Shown here one piece after another: positions 43,430 through 54,070 of a DNA stretch of 64,000 bases. The number at the start of each line of letters is the position of its first letter. Position 1 is the first letter of the stretch. The notes below the pieces were generated by a model. That model ran no database searches. It saw only the letters and a program-made list of their open reading frames with translations, and had not been told where the DNA came from. The stretch spans positions 27,856,533 to 27,920,532 of the forward strand of contig JAKZAP010000001.1 in the NCBI GenBank assembly GCA_023053575.1. The letters are read 5' to 3'. The translations under genes and the position numbers were made by a program. The stretch is from Branchinecta lynchi (taxonomy: Eukaryota > Arthropoda > Branchiopoda > Anostraca > Branchinectidae).

Positions 43430-44345
43430 GTAATCACCGAAATTCCGGACTCTCCTTTCCTCCCCCACAGTGCTCGAACCCGATCCAGTTCTGTCACTGA
43501 TGAATCTACGGCTTGTGCTTGTTCTTCCCACCAAGTTTCATCCCAATCGCTCCACTCTTAGCGTGTAACAAGATTTACGGCTCCCCCTCTGACCCCCCCC
43601 CCCCCCACACAATAATCGGATCCGGTTCGGACTTAACATGGGACATCCGAGACACGAGGTCTTTCCAAATACCAAGTTTCATTAAGATCTGATCACCCGT
43701 TCCAAAGTTATACGTACCTCTAGATTCCAGATTCCCCTTTTCTCCACTCCTCCCACGGTGGTCGGATCGGGGAAGTGACTATTTCCAAGTTAGAGTGGTT
43801 GGTTCCCTGATACGCTTGCCAAGTTTCACTGTCCCAGCCCACCTAGAAGTAACTTAACTCCGTATCACCGGAATTCCGCCCCCCCCCCCTCCCTCCAACT
43901 CCCACCACAGTGCACGAATCCCGTCCGCTTCTGCCAATAATGTGCCTAGGGCTTGTGCTTGTTCCTCTCACCAAGTTTCATCCCGATCCCTCCACTCTCA
44001 GCTTGTCATATGATTTCCGGTCCCCCCCCCCTGTGCCCCCCCCCTCCCACATTCATCGGATTCGTTCCGGACTGGAAATGGAACATCTGAGACATGAAGT
44101 CTCTCCAAATATCAACTTTCATTAAGATCCGTTAAGCCGTTCGAAAGTTATGCTTGCCACTAAATTCCGGATTCCGGCTCCCCTCCCTCCCCCCACGATG
44201 GTCGGATCGGGCAAGTGACTATTTCCAACTTAGTTTGGTCGGGTCTCTAATACGCCTGCCAAGTTTCATCGTCCTAGCGTATCTGGAAGTACCCTAACTC
44301 GCAAACACCGGACTAACCGACCGACCGACCGACGGAAAAGTGATC
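43430..44345 (-). repeat. Satellite block 3 (inverted)
   Basis: Reverse complement of the blocks at 1-2930 and 62160-63520: CCAAGTTTCATCCCGATC-type cores about every 140-150 bp, with C runs (CCCCCCCCCC) where the others have G runs. It ends with ACCGACCGACCGACC and the GTGATCGGTATATGGCACTT phrase. Confidence 0.8.
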
Positions 44346-44384
44346 GGTATATGGCACTTGGCCGGAAAGCAAGTGCCATAAAAA

Positions 44385-44530
44385 CAGTATCAAATTCCAT
44401 TAGATTTGGTTACGGGCGTTTAGTCCCAAATAGAGGAAAATATTCACGCAAGGCGCTCGGAAGGTTGTATAGTGCTTTTTGCGGGCCATATATCCACAAT
44501 TGTTCCGGAGTTTGCCATATCCTAAGGAAA
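44385..44530 (+). pseudogene. Non-LTR C-terminal part, 5' piece
   Basis: Reads IRFGYGRLVPNRGKYSRKAL, YSAFCGPYIHNCSGVCHILR. It is interrupted at 44531 by the GGGATCCC-ended element and resumes at 45774. The uninterrupted paralogue is at 56134-56466 (minus). Confidence 0.8.
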
Positions 44531-45773
44531 CAAGACCAAAGGTTTCGATGGGATCCCAAAAATTCAATATCTGATCCTGACAACTGGGTCTTGTCTTAGC
44601 CAGATCCAGTCTTCGCCAGACTCCTTGAACATTTTTACAATTAAAATTCAGAAACAGATTAAGGCCAAATAGCTAATCACCTGAGAAAACCAAGTTCGGA
44701 TTTGGATTCAGCATGTGTGTTTACCCCTATAAGTCATATCTGTTTTGACGAAAACTTCCTGCCACTTCTGCCAATTTCCCGGTTCCGGCCGAACTCCAGA
44801 ACTACTTGTCCGGCGAAAAAAGAAAGCTCAAACCCGAAATCAGGGTATCTTCTTTCCCCAGTAATGAACATCTAATCAACTTCAAATAGAAATTTAGCTT
44901 ATAACAAATTTCCCGATTCCAGCCGGATTCCTGTCGAACTATATGTCCGGGTAAAATACGATTGTCATACAGGGACTCAGCATCTGTTCTTACCCCTAAA
45001 TCGCTTATCTAATCAACTAGAAATAAAACTTTGACTTCCAACAGTTTTCCGGTTTTGGCCGGATTCCGGACGAACTACATGTCCGGGTAGAAACTTGTTT
45101 TCACATAAGTGTTCAGCATGTCTTCTTGCCCTAAATCGAACATCTAATCAACTCCAAATAAAACTTTTAATTTTGACAAACTTTCCGGTTTGGGCCGGAT
45201 TCCGGTCGAAATACTTGTCCGTCGAGAAAATAGTTTTCACCATCGTCTTCAGCATGTCTTCCTACCCCTAAATCGGACATCTAATCAATTTCAAATAAAA
45301 CTTTTACTTTCAACAAACTTTCCGGTTTGGGCCGGATTCCGGGCGAAATACTTGTCCGTCGAGAAAATAATTTTCACCATCGTCTTCAGCATGTCTTCCT
45401 ACCCCTAAATCGAACATCTAATCAACTTTTGGCCGGATTCCGGGCGAACTACTTGTCCGATGACAAGATGGTTTTCACCATCGTGTTCAGCATGTCTTCT
45501 TACCCCATAATCGACTATCACATTAGCTGTTTCAAAATATTTTGTTTGTCCCTTAATTTGAATCCCCTCCCCCACCCCTAAATGTAGAGCTACAAAGCCC
45601 ATTTACGAACTTGACTGGTCCGACGACCCAACGAACCCTCACACCAAGTTTCATCGAAATATCTCATTCCCTTCGAGAGTTATCGTGCTTACAGACGGAC
45701 GGACGGACGGACGGACAGACGGACAACTTTTGCGATGTCATAGGTATCCCTCCACTTACGTTTTGGGATCCCA
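44531..45773 (-). mobile_element. GGGATCCC-ended element, copy 3 (1.24 kb, inserted)
   Basis: Starts CAAGACCAAAGGTTTCGATG and ends CACTTACGTTTTGGGATCCC, the inverse of copies 1 and 2. About six 120-130 bp tandem units lie inside. It splits a retroelement ORF exactly where the paralogue at 56340-56366 is continuous. This defines its ends to within a few bases and shows true insertion; the duplicated target appears to be a short A run. Confidence 0.85.
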
Positions 45774-46175
45774 AAAAGATGATAAAAATTTGAGAAGTTG
45801 TTTCTTTAAGTACTGTAAATTTCTGATGTATCTTCCAAAATCTTTTCGTAATCGTAAATTGGTTTCGAATTTTAATGTTCAGGATAGTATTAATACACTT
45901 TTTCGTTTGCATTCAAATCTATTTTCCCTCCACACACATCCTGCCCTCTCAGCCCATGAAATTATTTGCCAGTTTTTCATTCCTGAACCCGATCAATCTG
46001 CTTGTCACTGTGTACAAATTTTAAGTCTATTTAGTGTGTTTTTATTTATATGAAAAGAATGTTGTCGTGTTTATTTACATTGTTTTGTTTAAGTGTTTTA
46101 ATATGTATATTTTACTTTTGTATTCTATTCATACTCCGTTGTTACGCAAAAAGCGGGTCATAAATAAATAAAAAA
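45774..46175 (+). pseudogene. Non-LTR C-terminal part, 3' piece and tail
   Basis: Resumes with KNLRSCFFKYCKFLMYLPKS, FRNRKLVSNFNVQD, ending FFIPEPDQ. The 3' UTR has GCAAAAAGCGGGTCATAAAT and then an (AAAT)n tail near 46175. About 90% similar by eye to the copy at 55935-56680. Confidence 0.75.
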
Positions 46176-46336
46176 ATAAAAATATTCGATGATGTTAACC
46201 GAATTAGCACGCTGAGACGTGTCCGAACGATGCTTCGTCCCTTTGGCTTTAGCTTGTTACACTTACTTATACTTGAATAAGGACAATGGATGCTACCATT
46301 CCCGGAGCTGTTCCACTATAGAGTTCCATCCCTGCA

Positions 46337-46660
46337 CTGCACAGGGGCACAGAAGTTTCATGCAGATGAGATAGGTTGCGCTGTTACGCTTGGTATGTAT
46401 TCTGTTGTGATTTTGACAACGTTGTGCATTGAATGTTATGCATAACAAGCATTGCCATGAAAAGCCAAAAACTGCTGCTGGCTTTTTTGTTTGTCGTCGT
46501 GAGATCGGAAAAGTCAGCAGATGCTTTTTCGGCTCTTCCTGACAATGTTTGTTATAAAGAACATTTAATGCATAACATATTCAGAATCACAACAGACCAT
46601 ATTCCAAGTGTTGTCTATTGAAATTCCTTATCATTGTTATTAACTTCTGGCAGTGTGGCA
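46337..46660. mobile_element. Hairpin MITE A
   Basis: Near-palindrome centred near 46500: TTCTGTTGTGATTTTG pairs with CAGAATCACAACAGA, GAATGTTATGCATAAC with the inverse on the right. Outer ends share ACTGSCAGAAGTT with 47791-48171. Confidence 0.6.
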
Positions 46661-46699
46661 GTTACTGGCAGTCTCGGACGTGCACGAGTAGATAGAGAA

Positions 46700-47620
46700 C
46701 AAACTTGTATTTATTTCCTCTTTTTGCGAGAAGATCACTGACAGAAAAAGAATCTTCACCAAAGGAAAATCTGAAACGAGACGAAATCTGGATTCGGTGC
46801 CAAAACAGACCAGAGAACTTCTCTAGTGCTCTGGCTGAACACATTTATGACAACCCTGATCACAACATCCGTTTTGATGAAAGTAAAATAATAGGCAGAG
46901 AGACAGGTCTGGGGCAGTTCATCAGGGAAGCTTTTGAGATAAAAAAAAATACGAAATAAGGGACCTAGCTCTAAACAGAGATACTGGAGAGTTCCGCATA
47001 AACCCAGTGTACGACAGATTTCTTGAAAAGGATGCCGCATTTGTAAGACCCCCTCGAACCCTACTTCATTATCCTACCAATAGCTTCAAATACCCCTTCC
47101 ACTAATACGCGACCGACTAGACACGCAGTCATTGTGGCGAACATTCGAATTCGTGAGGCGCTGAATAAATAATAAAGCTGTAAAACGCCCTCGGGGCATA
47201 CAGAGCAAAGAGGCTATTTCGCGAGTCGCGCATGAATCTTGTTAGCAGTGGCCAGTTTTGTGCAAGATTTTATCAATAGTGGTCATTGTGGTCAACGTAT
47301 AATGGATTTTTCGAGTGGGCCATTTTCTGGGTGAAAGCTTCTGCGCTTTCCCAGACGGATGGTAAATTGTAAATATAAACAGAGCTCAGAATTGTAAATA
47401 ATCACAGATTTGTACATATACATTTGTAACACGCACATTTTATCTTTCGTTATTTTATTTTTATCTGCATCCCCACCGTTTTCTTCTGGTTTTTAGTCAC
47501 ATCTCGTTTTATTGTCTGTTCGTTCCGCATCGTTCTCCTGTTGTGATTGTGGTGGATTTTATGATTTAGTTTTGTTTTGTTTTTCGCTGAGGACGGTTTG
47601 CCGGAAGTGCAACCGAAATA
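46700..47620 (+). pseudogene. Penelope-like element C-terminal remnant (tentative)
   Basis: 46705-46947 reads LAEHIYDNPDHNIRFDESKI, IGRETGLGQFIREAFEIKK; after a frameshift, LNRDTGEFRINPVYDRFLEK to a stop near 47105. This AEH / GRE / EA-EI / LNRD-G order resembles the end of Penelope-like proteins with a GIY-YIG endonuclease. A hammerhead-like word occurs in the following non-coding part (47587-47618), which fits that group. The upstream RT is missing. Assignment is by remembered pattern. Confidence 0.5.
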
Positions 47621-47790
47621 TCCGAATTTATATTTATCCCTAGAGGGATAATTAGCTGATCAAGAAAAAAAAAACCGACAATGACGGTTTTCTATTTCTA
47701 AAGTAATTATAATACGAAGAAAAATAAATTATCTGAATACTCGTATCTATCATATCGCAGCCAAATAAGAACAATATTTCTTTCCAAACT

Positions 47791-48171
47791 ACACTCTCAG
47801 AAGTTTCATAACAGATAGCGTATAACACTTTCAAGAATAACACCTTTTCACTTAGAAATAAAGTTTTATGACCAATAAAGTTTACACTATTTCGTGCCTA
47901 GATCTCCAACAACACCTTCAATTGGTAAAAATACCAACGGGAATGAAAGAACATAACAGATAACATCCCAAAGTGTTATATGTTGAAACCGCGCATCCTT
48001 CTGTTGTCGTTATGTAACTTCTGACAGTGTAGTGTTTTTACCTATTGAAGGTGTTGTTGGAGATCTAGGCACGAAGTAGTATGAATTTAATTGGTCATAA
48101 CACTTTATTTCTAAGTGAAAAAGGGTTATTCTTGTTATGCGCAATCTGTTATGAAACTTCTGGCAGTGTAG
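47791..48171. mobile_element. Hairpin MITE B
   Basis: The arms pair over about 150 bp: CCTAGATCTCCAACAACACC (left) is the inverse of GGTGTTGTTGGAGATCTAGG (right), and AGAAGTTTCATAACAG is inverted at the other end. The right half also carries a smaller copy of the terminus (ACTTCTGACAGTGTAGTG at 48017). No coding capacity. Confidence 0.7.
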
Positions 48172-48239
48172 TGGGCTACAAGCGAGTCAAAATCAGGAGG
48201 TATTTGAAATGCGTGGAACGTATGCAACGTAGTTTTTTT

Positions 48240-48420
48240 TAAGTATACTGTGCAGTCCAGCAAGAAATTTGCAGTGTATAGCTTCCCGAGTCCTTGCCTG
48301 TTATACCCCGAGCGGTTTGGCATAGTTTTACTATAACGGAAACGGATTCCGTAAGCATTCAGACTCAAAAGAACAGTAATAAAATTTATTTTCTCTAAAT
48401 TCCACGAACGCATCCTACCT
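48240..48420 (-). pseudogene. Diverged retroelement C-terminal fragment
   Basis: Minus-strand IRFRYSKTMPNRSGYNRQGL, GKLYTANF matches the pattern of the family at 44385 (PNRGKYSRKALGRLYSAF). It lies about 120 bp beyond the stop codon of the mannosidase gene. Confidence 0.5.
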
Positions 48421-48541
48421 CTCGAAGTATTACAAAAAGTGGTAGCAGAATCCTTAGAATAAAAACATTGTGTTCCTGCATCACATAGAAAGAAACCTAA
48501 CCTAAATGCTGAAAATATCGGAGGTATAGACTATTTCCAAG

Positions 48542-48748
48542 CTACTTCCGAAGGATAAAGGTACGAATGTCCATGGGGTTAAGAGTCACTTCCATCTTCA
48601 ATGACAAGTTCACCGGGTTCAGCTTCAACTTATCTGTTTCAGTTCCACTCTGCTTGTTCCAAGTCAGACGGGTCATCTCAGCCAGCTTTTGATTGGCTGA
48701 AAGTGAATACTCTTCGATGCTGGTAAAGAAATCTGGAGGAAAGACGTC
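48542..48748 (-). CDS. MAN2B1: Lysosomal alpha-mannosidase, last coding exon
   Basis: 207 bp, 68 codons plus TAG. Acceptor TTGCCTTTTTTTTAG, then DVFPPDFFTSIEEYSLSANQ, KLAEMTRLTWN, ending LNPMDIRTFILRK. The end matches the LEPMEIRTF close of vertebrate lysosomal alpha-mannosidase as I remember it. The phase joins the exon at 50905 without a split codon. This is the C-terminal beta-sandwich of a GH38 enzyme that removes alpha-mannose from N-glycan fragments in lysosomes; catalytic residues lie in upstream exons outside the window. No obvious poly(A) signal was fixed; a minus-strand AATAAA-like word occurs near 48385. Confidence 0.85.
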   Translation of the reverse strand, partial: DVFPPDFFTSIEEYSLSANQKLAEMTRLTWNKQSGTETDKLKLNPVNLSLKMEVTLNPMDIRTFILRK

Positions 48749-49035
48749 CTAAAAAAAAGGCAATATTTTAAGATTAAATTTATTGAGGGTAGTCTGGTTT
48801 TGTTTCCCTGTATTCTGAAATCTACAAACACAAAACCTCCATGTTGAAGTGAGTCATAAATAAGCAATAAATAACAACAATAATGTTGACCAAGCGATGA
48901 CATTTCATGTAAAGATAGTTTGGGCTGGTGAAGGTGAACCGTTCGTTTGTTCTGCTTTACGTATTTTCATTCCTTGGCCTTTTGGAGATATGATCGTGAT
49001 TTAAGACCATGACCTGAGAAAATTGTTGTCTCTTT

Positions 49036-49200
49036 GTAAGTAAGTAAGTAATTTATTTTTGACCCGCCATTTCCAGAAAGCGGAGTAAATGTAGAAAATA
49101 AATAAAGCACATAAACATACACAAAAAGACACTCAATTTCAATCGTCGGTCAGGAAGCAGTGTAAAAGGTCGTGCGCTGGTTGGGCTCTGTTGTCAACGA
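49036..49200 (-). repeat. Non-LTR 3' tail (TTAC)n
   Basis: On the minus strand the sequence ends GGCGGGTCAAAAATAAATTA followed by CTTACTTACTTAC. It is related to the tails at 46150 and 55960 (GCGGGTCATAAATAAATA). Confidence 0.6.
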
Positions 49201-50590
49201 TTTTTTATAGCGACGAAGAAACATCCAAAAGGGTAACACTTGTGAAACGTTTCATAACCAAATGTGCACAGCAAAATAAATATACACATACAATAACAGA
49301 GCGGATGCGAGATAAGGCCAAAGAAGGCAGAAATACATTGTGGTGTTCGGTGTCATCATATCTTAGAAATCATCTTAGCATCTGGTGTCTAAAGCTAAAG
49401 ATGATGCAATATTAGCATCCAATATCCTTAAAACTCAGGACGAGGAGAACTTGTCTCGCCATTCACTTGTGGGATTTTTTGAAGATGGATGAGATCTTTT
49501 GAATCTTAGTGGAGGCAGTCGAGGGGACGGAGGGGGATGTGGTTGATTTTTCGCCTCATCTTGGAATATGTGCGGAGAAGTCGAAGTTCTCGCGAATTAC
49601 TACTGTCGAATTCCGTATCAAAAAAGAGAGTGGGCAGGGATTCCTGGACAGCCGTTCTCTGATTTGATACCCTCAGCCGACGACCCATGCACGCCAACAG
49701 ATAGAAATAATGGGAACAACTCCTAGAGACTGTGACTACAAAGATGGAACGGAGTTCCATATGTTGTATATCTGCAAGGACGTGATCGCCGTAGCCCTTC
49801 GCTCCGTCACAATATGACGGGTAATTAAGTCAATGAGTGAGGTCGGCAACTAAGTACTTTTCGATCGTTTCGTTATTATTAGCGTTACATTATCGTTAAG
49901 TGCCTTGGAATACGATAACAAATAAAATGTCCAGCCGTGATCGGTGCAGACTGATATGAAGAAGGATTCATGGCGGCTAACGTAACGACAATAATCATTT
50001 CTTCAGGGCTTACTATTACACTATAACGTTGTTGCGAAGACACCTAGCTAACATGAGAGTGAAGTCTTACACGACATTTTTTAACTGTGTCTGTTTCACA
50101 ACTTCCTCGAAAAAGGTCTTAATTGCCGGGCAGCTGGTAAAAACAATACATACAAAAAAGGGACATTAGTTGCGTTGATTCTATCAATTCTCTTCTCAAT
50201 CGTTCTATTTCGCGCGATTGTTAATATTTAACAAAGTCCATTTTTCTTTTTTTTACGTTTCTCAGAATCGAGAACGGGTAAAGCTTCGTGGTTGAGCAGA
50301 ATCATGTTGCTCCAATAGTCAAACCTCAACTCTCATTGTCCGTTCTCCTCCATGGTTGGTGAACAAAGGGCGGGATGTTCAGTCCGTCTAAACAGGTATT
50401 AATGGGTTGCAGACGACTTGCAATTAATGGTATTTTTGTCAAAGGTAAGAAGTAGCTAGAACGGAGAGGCGAGAAAAGCAAAAATAGTAATTTGTATGAG
50501 AACAGAGTTTAAGAAGCAAGAATAGAGGACTGAGAAATCAGATCAAAACCGCAACTATTGACAAGTAGTCGTTGAGAAAAATGAAACAGG

Positions 50591-50893
50591 GAGCGTGTTC
50601 CACCCTACTTACCGAAGTTACTACGCATGACATCACGAATTCTGGCTTTTTGCCGTCAAGGCTGGAACGATTTTTCTATTTTCCAGCAGGATCTCACGCC
50701 AGGGGTGAATCCGACCAATCACGTTACAGAGATGCGTAGTTACTACGCTTACTACGCTCCCGAGCATGGTAATCAAATAGTACTATTAGTTACTATTCCG
50801 ACAAGGTTGGAACTGTCAGCGTAGTAACTTTTCGTGAGGATGGAACGTAATAGTAACTAATAGTAACTATTGTTAGAAGGGTGGAACACGCTC
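50591..50893. mobile_element. MITE (303 bp) beside a splice donor
   Basis: Terminal inverted repeats GAGCGTGTTCCACCCT and AGGGTGGAACACGCTC, with AGG directly outside both ends (50588-50590, 50894-50896). The interior has TAGTTACTA words in both orientations. It lies in a mannosidase intron, ending 11 bases from the exon at 50905. Confidence 0.8.
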
Positions 50894-50904
50894 AGGGTGA
50901 ATAC

Positions 50905-51054
50905 CTCGATGTTGAAGGTCACAGGATCCGACATTTCTATATCTTCACCTTCTTCATAGACGTGCTCGATCCGCAGAAGCACCTCGCCGTCGTGCCAAGG
51001 CTCCAAAGTCAGAATTTGAACATTTTCAGGAAGAGCTTCTTGCAAGCCGCTGGC
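50905..51054 (-). CDS. MAN2B1: Lysosomal alpha-mannosidase, penultimate exon in window
   Basis: 150 bp, phase 0 at both ends. Acceptor TTATTTTAAAG, then ASGLQEALPENVQILTLEPW, HDGEVLLRIEHVYEEGED, ending DPVTFNIE before donor GTATTCAC. It corresponds to the SVHLLTL / VLLRLEH / PVTLNLR stretch of the vertebrate enzyme. The reading frame continues correctly from WFTSFPKS (exon 58878-59129) and into DVFPPDF (48748). Confidence 0.85.
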
Positions 51055-51539
51055 CTTTAAAATAATTTTCGATTAAGACCATAGCCTCGTTTTTGTCGAA
51101 ATCGCGCTGCCGCATCGATGCTGCAGCACTTCTCTGCTTTTGCCCAATATGCGTTTTTGGATTCACTTTCTTCTTGGTTGAAGCGGCAGCGCTGCAGCAT
51201 CTTGCAGGGAAGCACGGACTTGGTCGATCAGCAAGTCCGTGATTCTCGAGAAGCGCTGTCTTCCTCGGAAGCGCTGCAGTGCAAAAACGGATGTAGAAAG
51301 AAAAAGTCCGGAATCGGCCGAAAAGTGGACCTGCAGCATGCAACAAAATGTAGGCTCATGTAAAGTAGGACAACCTCTCCTAAAGCTTCAAAGTAGTCAG
51401 TGGATGACGAGTTATGCATGTCCGGACTCGAAATTAAGCTGGGACTTCCCAGACCAGCACAAAATATCTGTCATCATTAACCACTGAGCAATACAGATAC
51501 AATCCCTGATTTATTTAAAATGAACGTCTTTAATCATGA

Positions 51540-52080
51540 GTATAATACATGATATGCGGAACTACTTGCGAGTCAAGGGAGAAGCACAACACGTTCGGGC
51601 TTCGTCATAAACCATATGGGAACCGCAGTTTGGAATTCGATTCCTTGTGAAATGCAGAATGCGGTAAGTTCAGCCCAGTTCAAGGGCCGACTAAAGAAAC
51701 ATTTCTTGACAGACCACCAGTGATAAAATTTTACTCCATTTGTTGAGTTGATTGGTTGACTTTGGTACGACGGCATGCTTCCCACTTATTGCTTGTTGTT
51801 GTTGTTTTTTTCTTTCCTTTGTTCCTTCATTTCTTTTTGTTCTTCCTCTTTTCTGTTTTCATCTCTTTTGTGGATAAGTATGTGAAAATTAATGTAAAGT
51901 GAAGTGGTTTTTTTTTTTTTTTTTTTTTACTGCCCCATTCGTGCTTTCCTGCAGTCAGGATTGATCTGCTACACGTATAAAGGATGTTAAGAGGGTTGCA
52001 AAAGGTGTGTTCATGTAGTTTAGCACGTAAATGTTGGTTTGTATAATAAAGAGTATCAAAATAAAAAATATTAAAAAATA
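51540..52080 (+). pseudogene. CR1/jockey-like RT C-terminal end
   Basis: Plus-strand TAVWNSIPCEMQNAVSSAQF, KGRLKKHFLTDHQ and stop at 51723 is the typical last segment of many non-LTR polyproteins (VWNSLP ... FKxxLKxHL). The 3' UTR includes a T run (51909-51928) and ends in an A/T-rich tail near 52080. Confidence 0.7.
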
Positions 52081-52406
52081 GCGTACCTTAATCGCTCAGA
52101 AGTGAGAAATGAGGTAATAAAAGTAATAAGATATAATACGCGGAGTATAATTTACAATAGTGATAATTCAATTCAGTATAATCAAAATTCACATAACGGA
52201 CAAGCCGATCGGTTGTTTTTGCGTCAAAATATAACTTCATTCAATAACAATCTACATGTACATACAACTTATCATAAATATGGTAAATGACGGAATAGAT
52301 TTCAAATACTAAAATGAAAATAACATAAGAATTGACGTTCAAATGCGCTCCGAGTTGTATAAACGAACAAACGAGGGGACGAAACTCTGACAAGTCCCCC
52401 TCTGTC

Positions 52407-54062
52407 CAGGGGCGGTCCGAAGGGCTTGGGCATGTCGGGTGAGGACTTTAAAATATACGACTTGCCAAAAACACAGCACCAGCAGGCTCAAGAAGTATTA
52501 ACGTTATACATTATAAAACGTTACGGATAAAATAATAAACAAAGAAGTAACAGGAATTAGACGATGCCATTCATATCGGACCTCGGCTCGGTACCAGGTT
52601 CTGACATATCTACTCAAGCCAAATTAAAGGCGAAATTATTTCAATCCGAGCAAAATTGAACTACGGTAAATCTTAAATCTCAAGCTTAAAACTGCACATA
52701 AACGATGCACACTTTAACTAAATAGAAATAGGATAGTACTACGAAAGAGCTGCAGCCAAAATGTGCTAAATCGGTCTTTCGACAATATTCGACTATTTCC
52801 CACACACACTCTTGCTTTTAACGTGGCGCAGTAACGTTTGTAATCCGACATTTTCCTGGCATTTCTAACCTTTCAGGTTGCTGAAATCTTAGGCCTAACA
52901 CCTGACCTAAATTACTGTCCTTTCAACCATATAGCGAGTAGGCGACTATGAAAGACGGCGCAGGTACAGTTTTGAGAAACATGTTAAAGGCTGCCTACTA
53001 TATCTCATATATGTCCCTGCCCCGATAACTCGCAAACGGAGTGGGATGTTTTCACAGAAGTTAGTACGTGGTAGTGCTTCCACTTTGAAGACTACAAAAA
53101 TAATAGTTCTATCATCAGGCGGTTGTGCCTTTTCTTTTTAAGATAAGGAGATTCTTGCAATAAAAAACAGGTAGGATAATGTTGAAGCTTCGCAGGCGAA
53201 AATTTCGAAAATCAGCTTGTTTTCAGCGCCACAGAGGGAAAATCACAACTTGGTAGAAGCATTTATGTTACTCTGACAAGTTCGAAACATACGACTGTCA
53301 TTCTAACAAGCTCAAAACACACAATATTTCCTAACGTAGTAACTGATAGAAAATCTCTATACAACCATCCGGCCAGAAATAGGTCATTTGCTGTCGAAAT
53401 TCACTTAACTGCCTCATACGGCAAGCTCAGAACTTACGACTGTCACTAATAGACGACTAGAAAATCTCTTCGTAAAATACGACAAGAAACGGGTGAAGAT
53501 AAGAATACGGACATCTTGTCAAGAATACGAACAAGAAATGGGAAAATTTGCGGTTTATGTCATTCTGGCAAGTTCCATACGACTGATTCTGACAAACTAA
53601 GAACACAAACTGTGAATCTGAAAAGCTTAAAACATACTACTAAAATCTCAGTTGAACAATACAACCAGAAACAGGTCATTTGAAGGCGAAGTTCACGATT
53701 AGCTAACTGCTTTGTCTGCCTTTATCTGGCAAGGTCAAACTATGGCCCTCTCTAATTTACGACTAGAAAATCCCTTCGTAAAGTACGACAAGAAACGTGT
53801 CTTTTCAGTCGAAATTCGTGGTTTATGTCATTCTGGCGATCTCAAACATACGAATATCAAAACACACAACTGTGAATCTGAAAACATACGAATAGAAATT
53901 TCTTCGTAGCCATTCGAGTAAAAAATGTGATTTGTGGGGGAAATTCATGTTTGGTAACTGCCTGTATGTTATTCTAAAAATCAGACAAGCCCGAAACATA
54001 CGACTGAGAGTAGATTCTCTGGAGCATCGGGCGTGAGTCCCCCCCCCCTCGAACCGCCCCTG
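52407..54062. mobile_element. Non-autonomous hAT element (1,656 bp)
   Basis: Ends CAGGGGCGGTCCGAAGGG and the inverse, CCCCTCGAACCGCCCCTG. Exact 8-bp duplication CCTCTGTC on both sides (52399-52406, 54063-54070). CAGGGGCGG ends and 8-bp duplications mark the hAT superfamily. The right half (about 53200-54000) is a degenerate tandem array with GAAAATCTCTTCGTA, TACGACAAGAAACG and ACATACGACTG words. No transposase frame. Confidence 0.9.
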
Positions 54063-54070
54063 CCTCTGTC

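Larger units (their letters stand above)
48749..50904 (-). other. Mannosidase intron (2.2 kb)
   Basis: Runs from donor GAG|GTATTC (50904) to the acceptor at 48749. It holds a retroelement tail (49036-49200), unassigned DNA at 49200-50590, and a MITE (50591-50893). A 74-codon plus frame at 49191-49415 has no recognisable motif. Confidence 0.75.
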
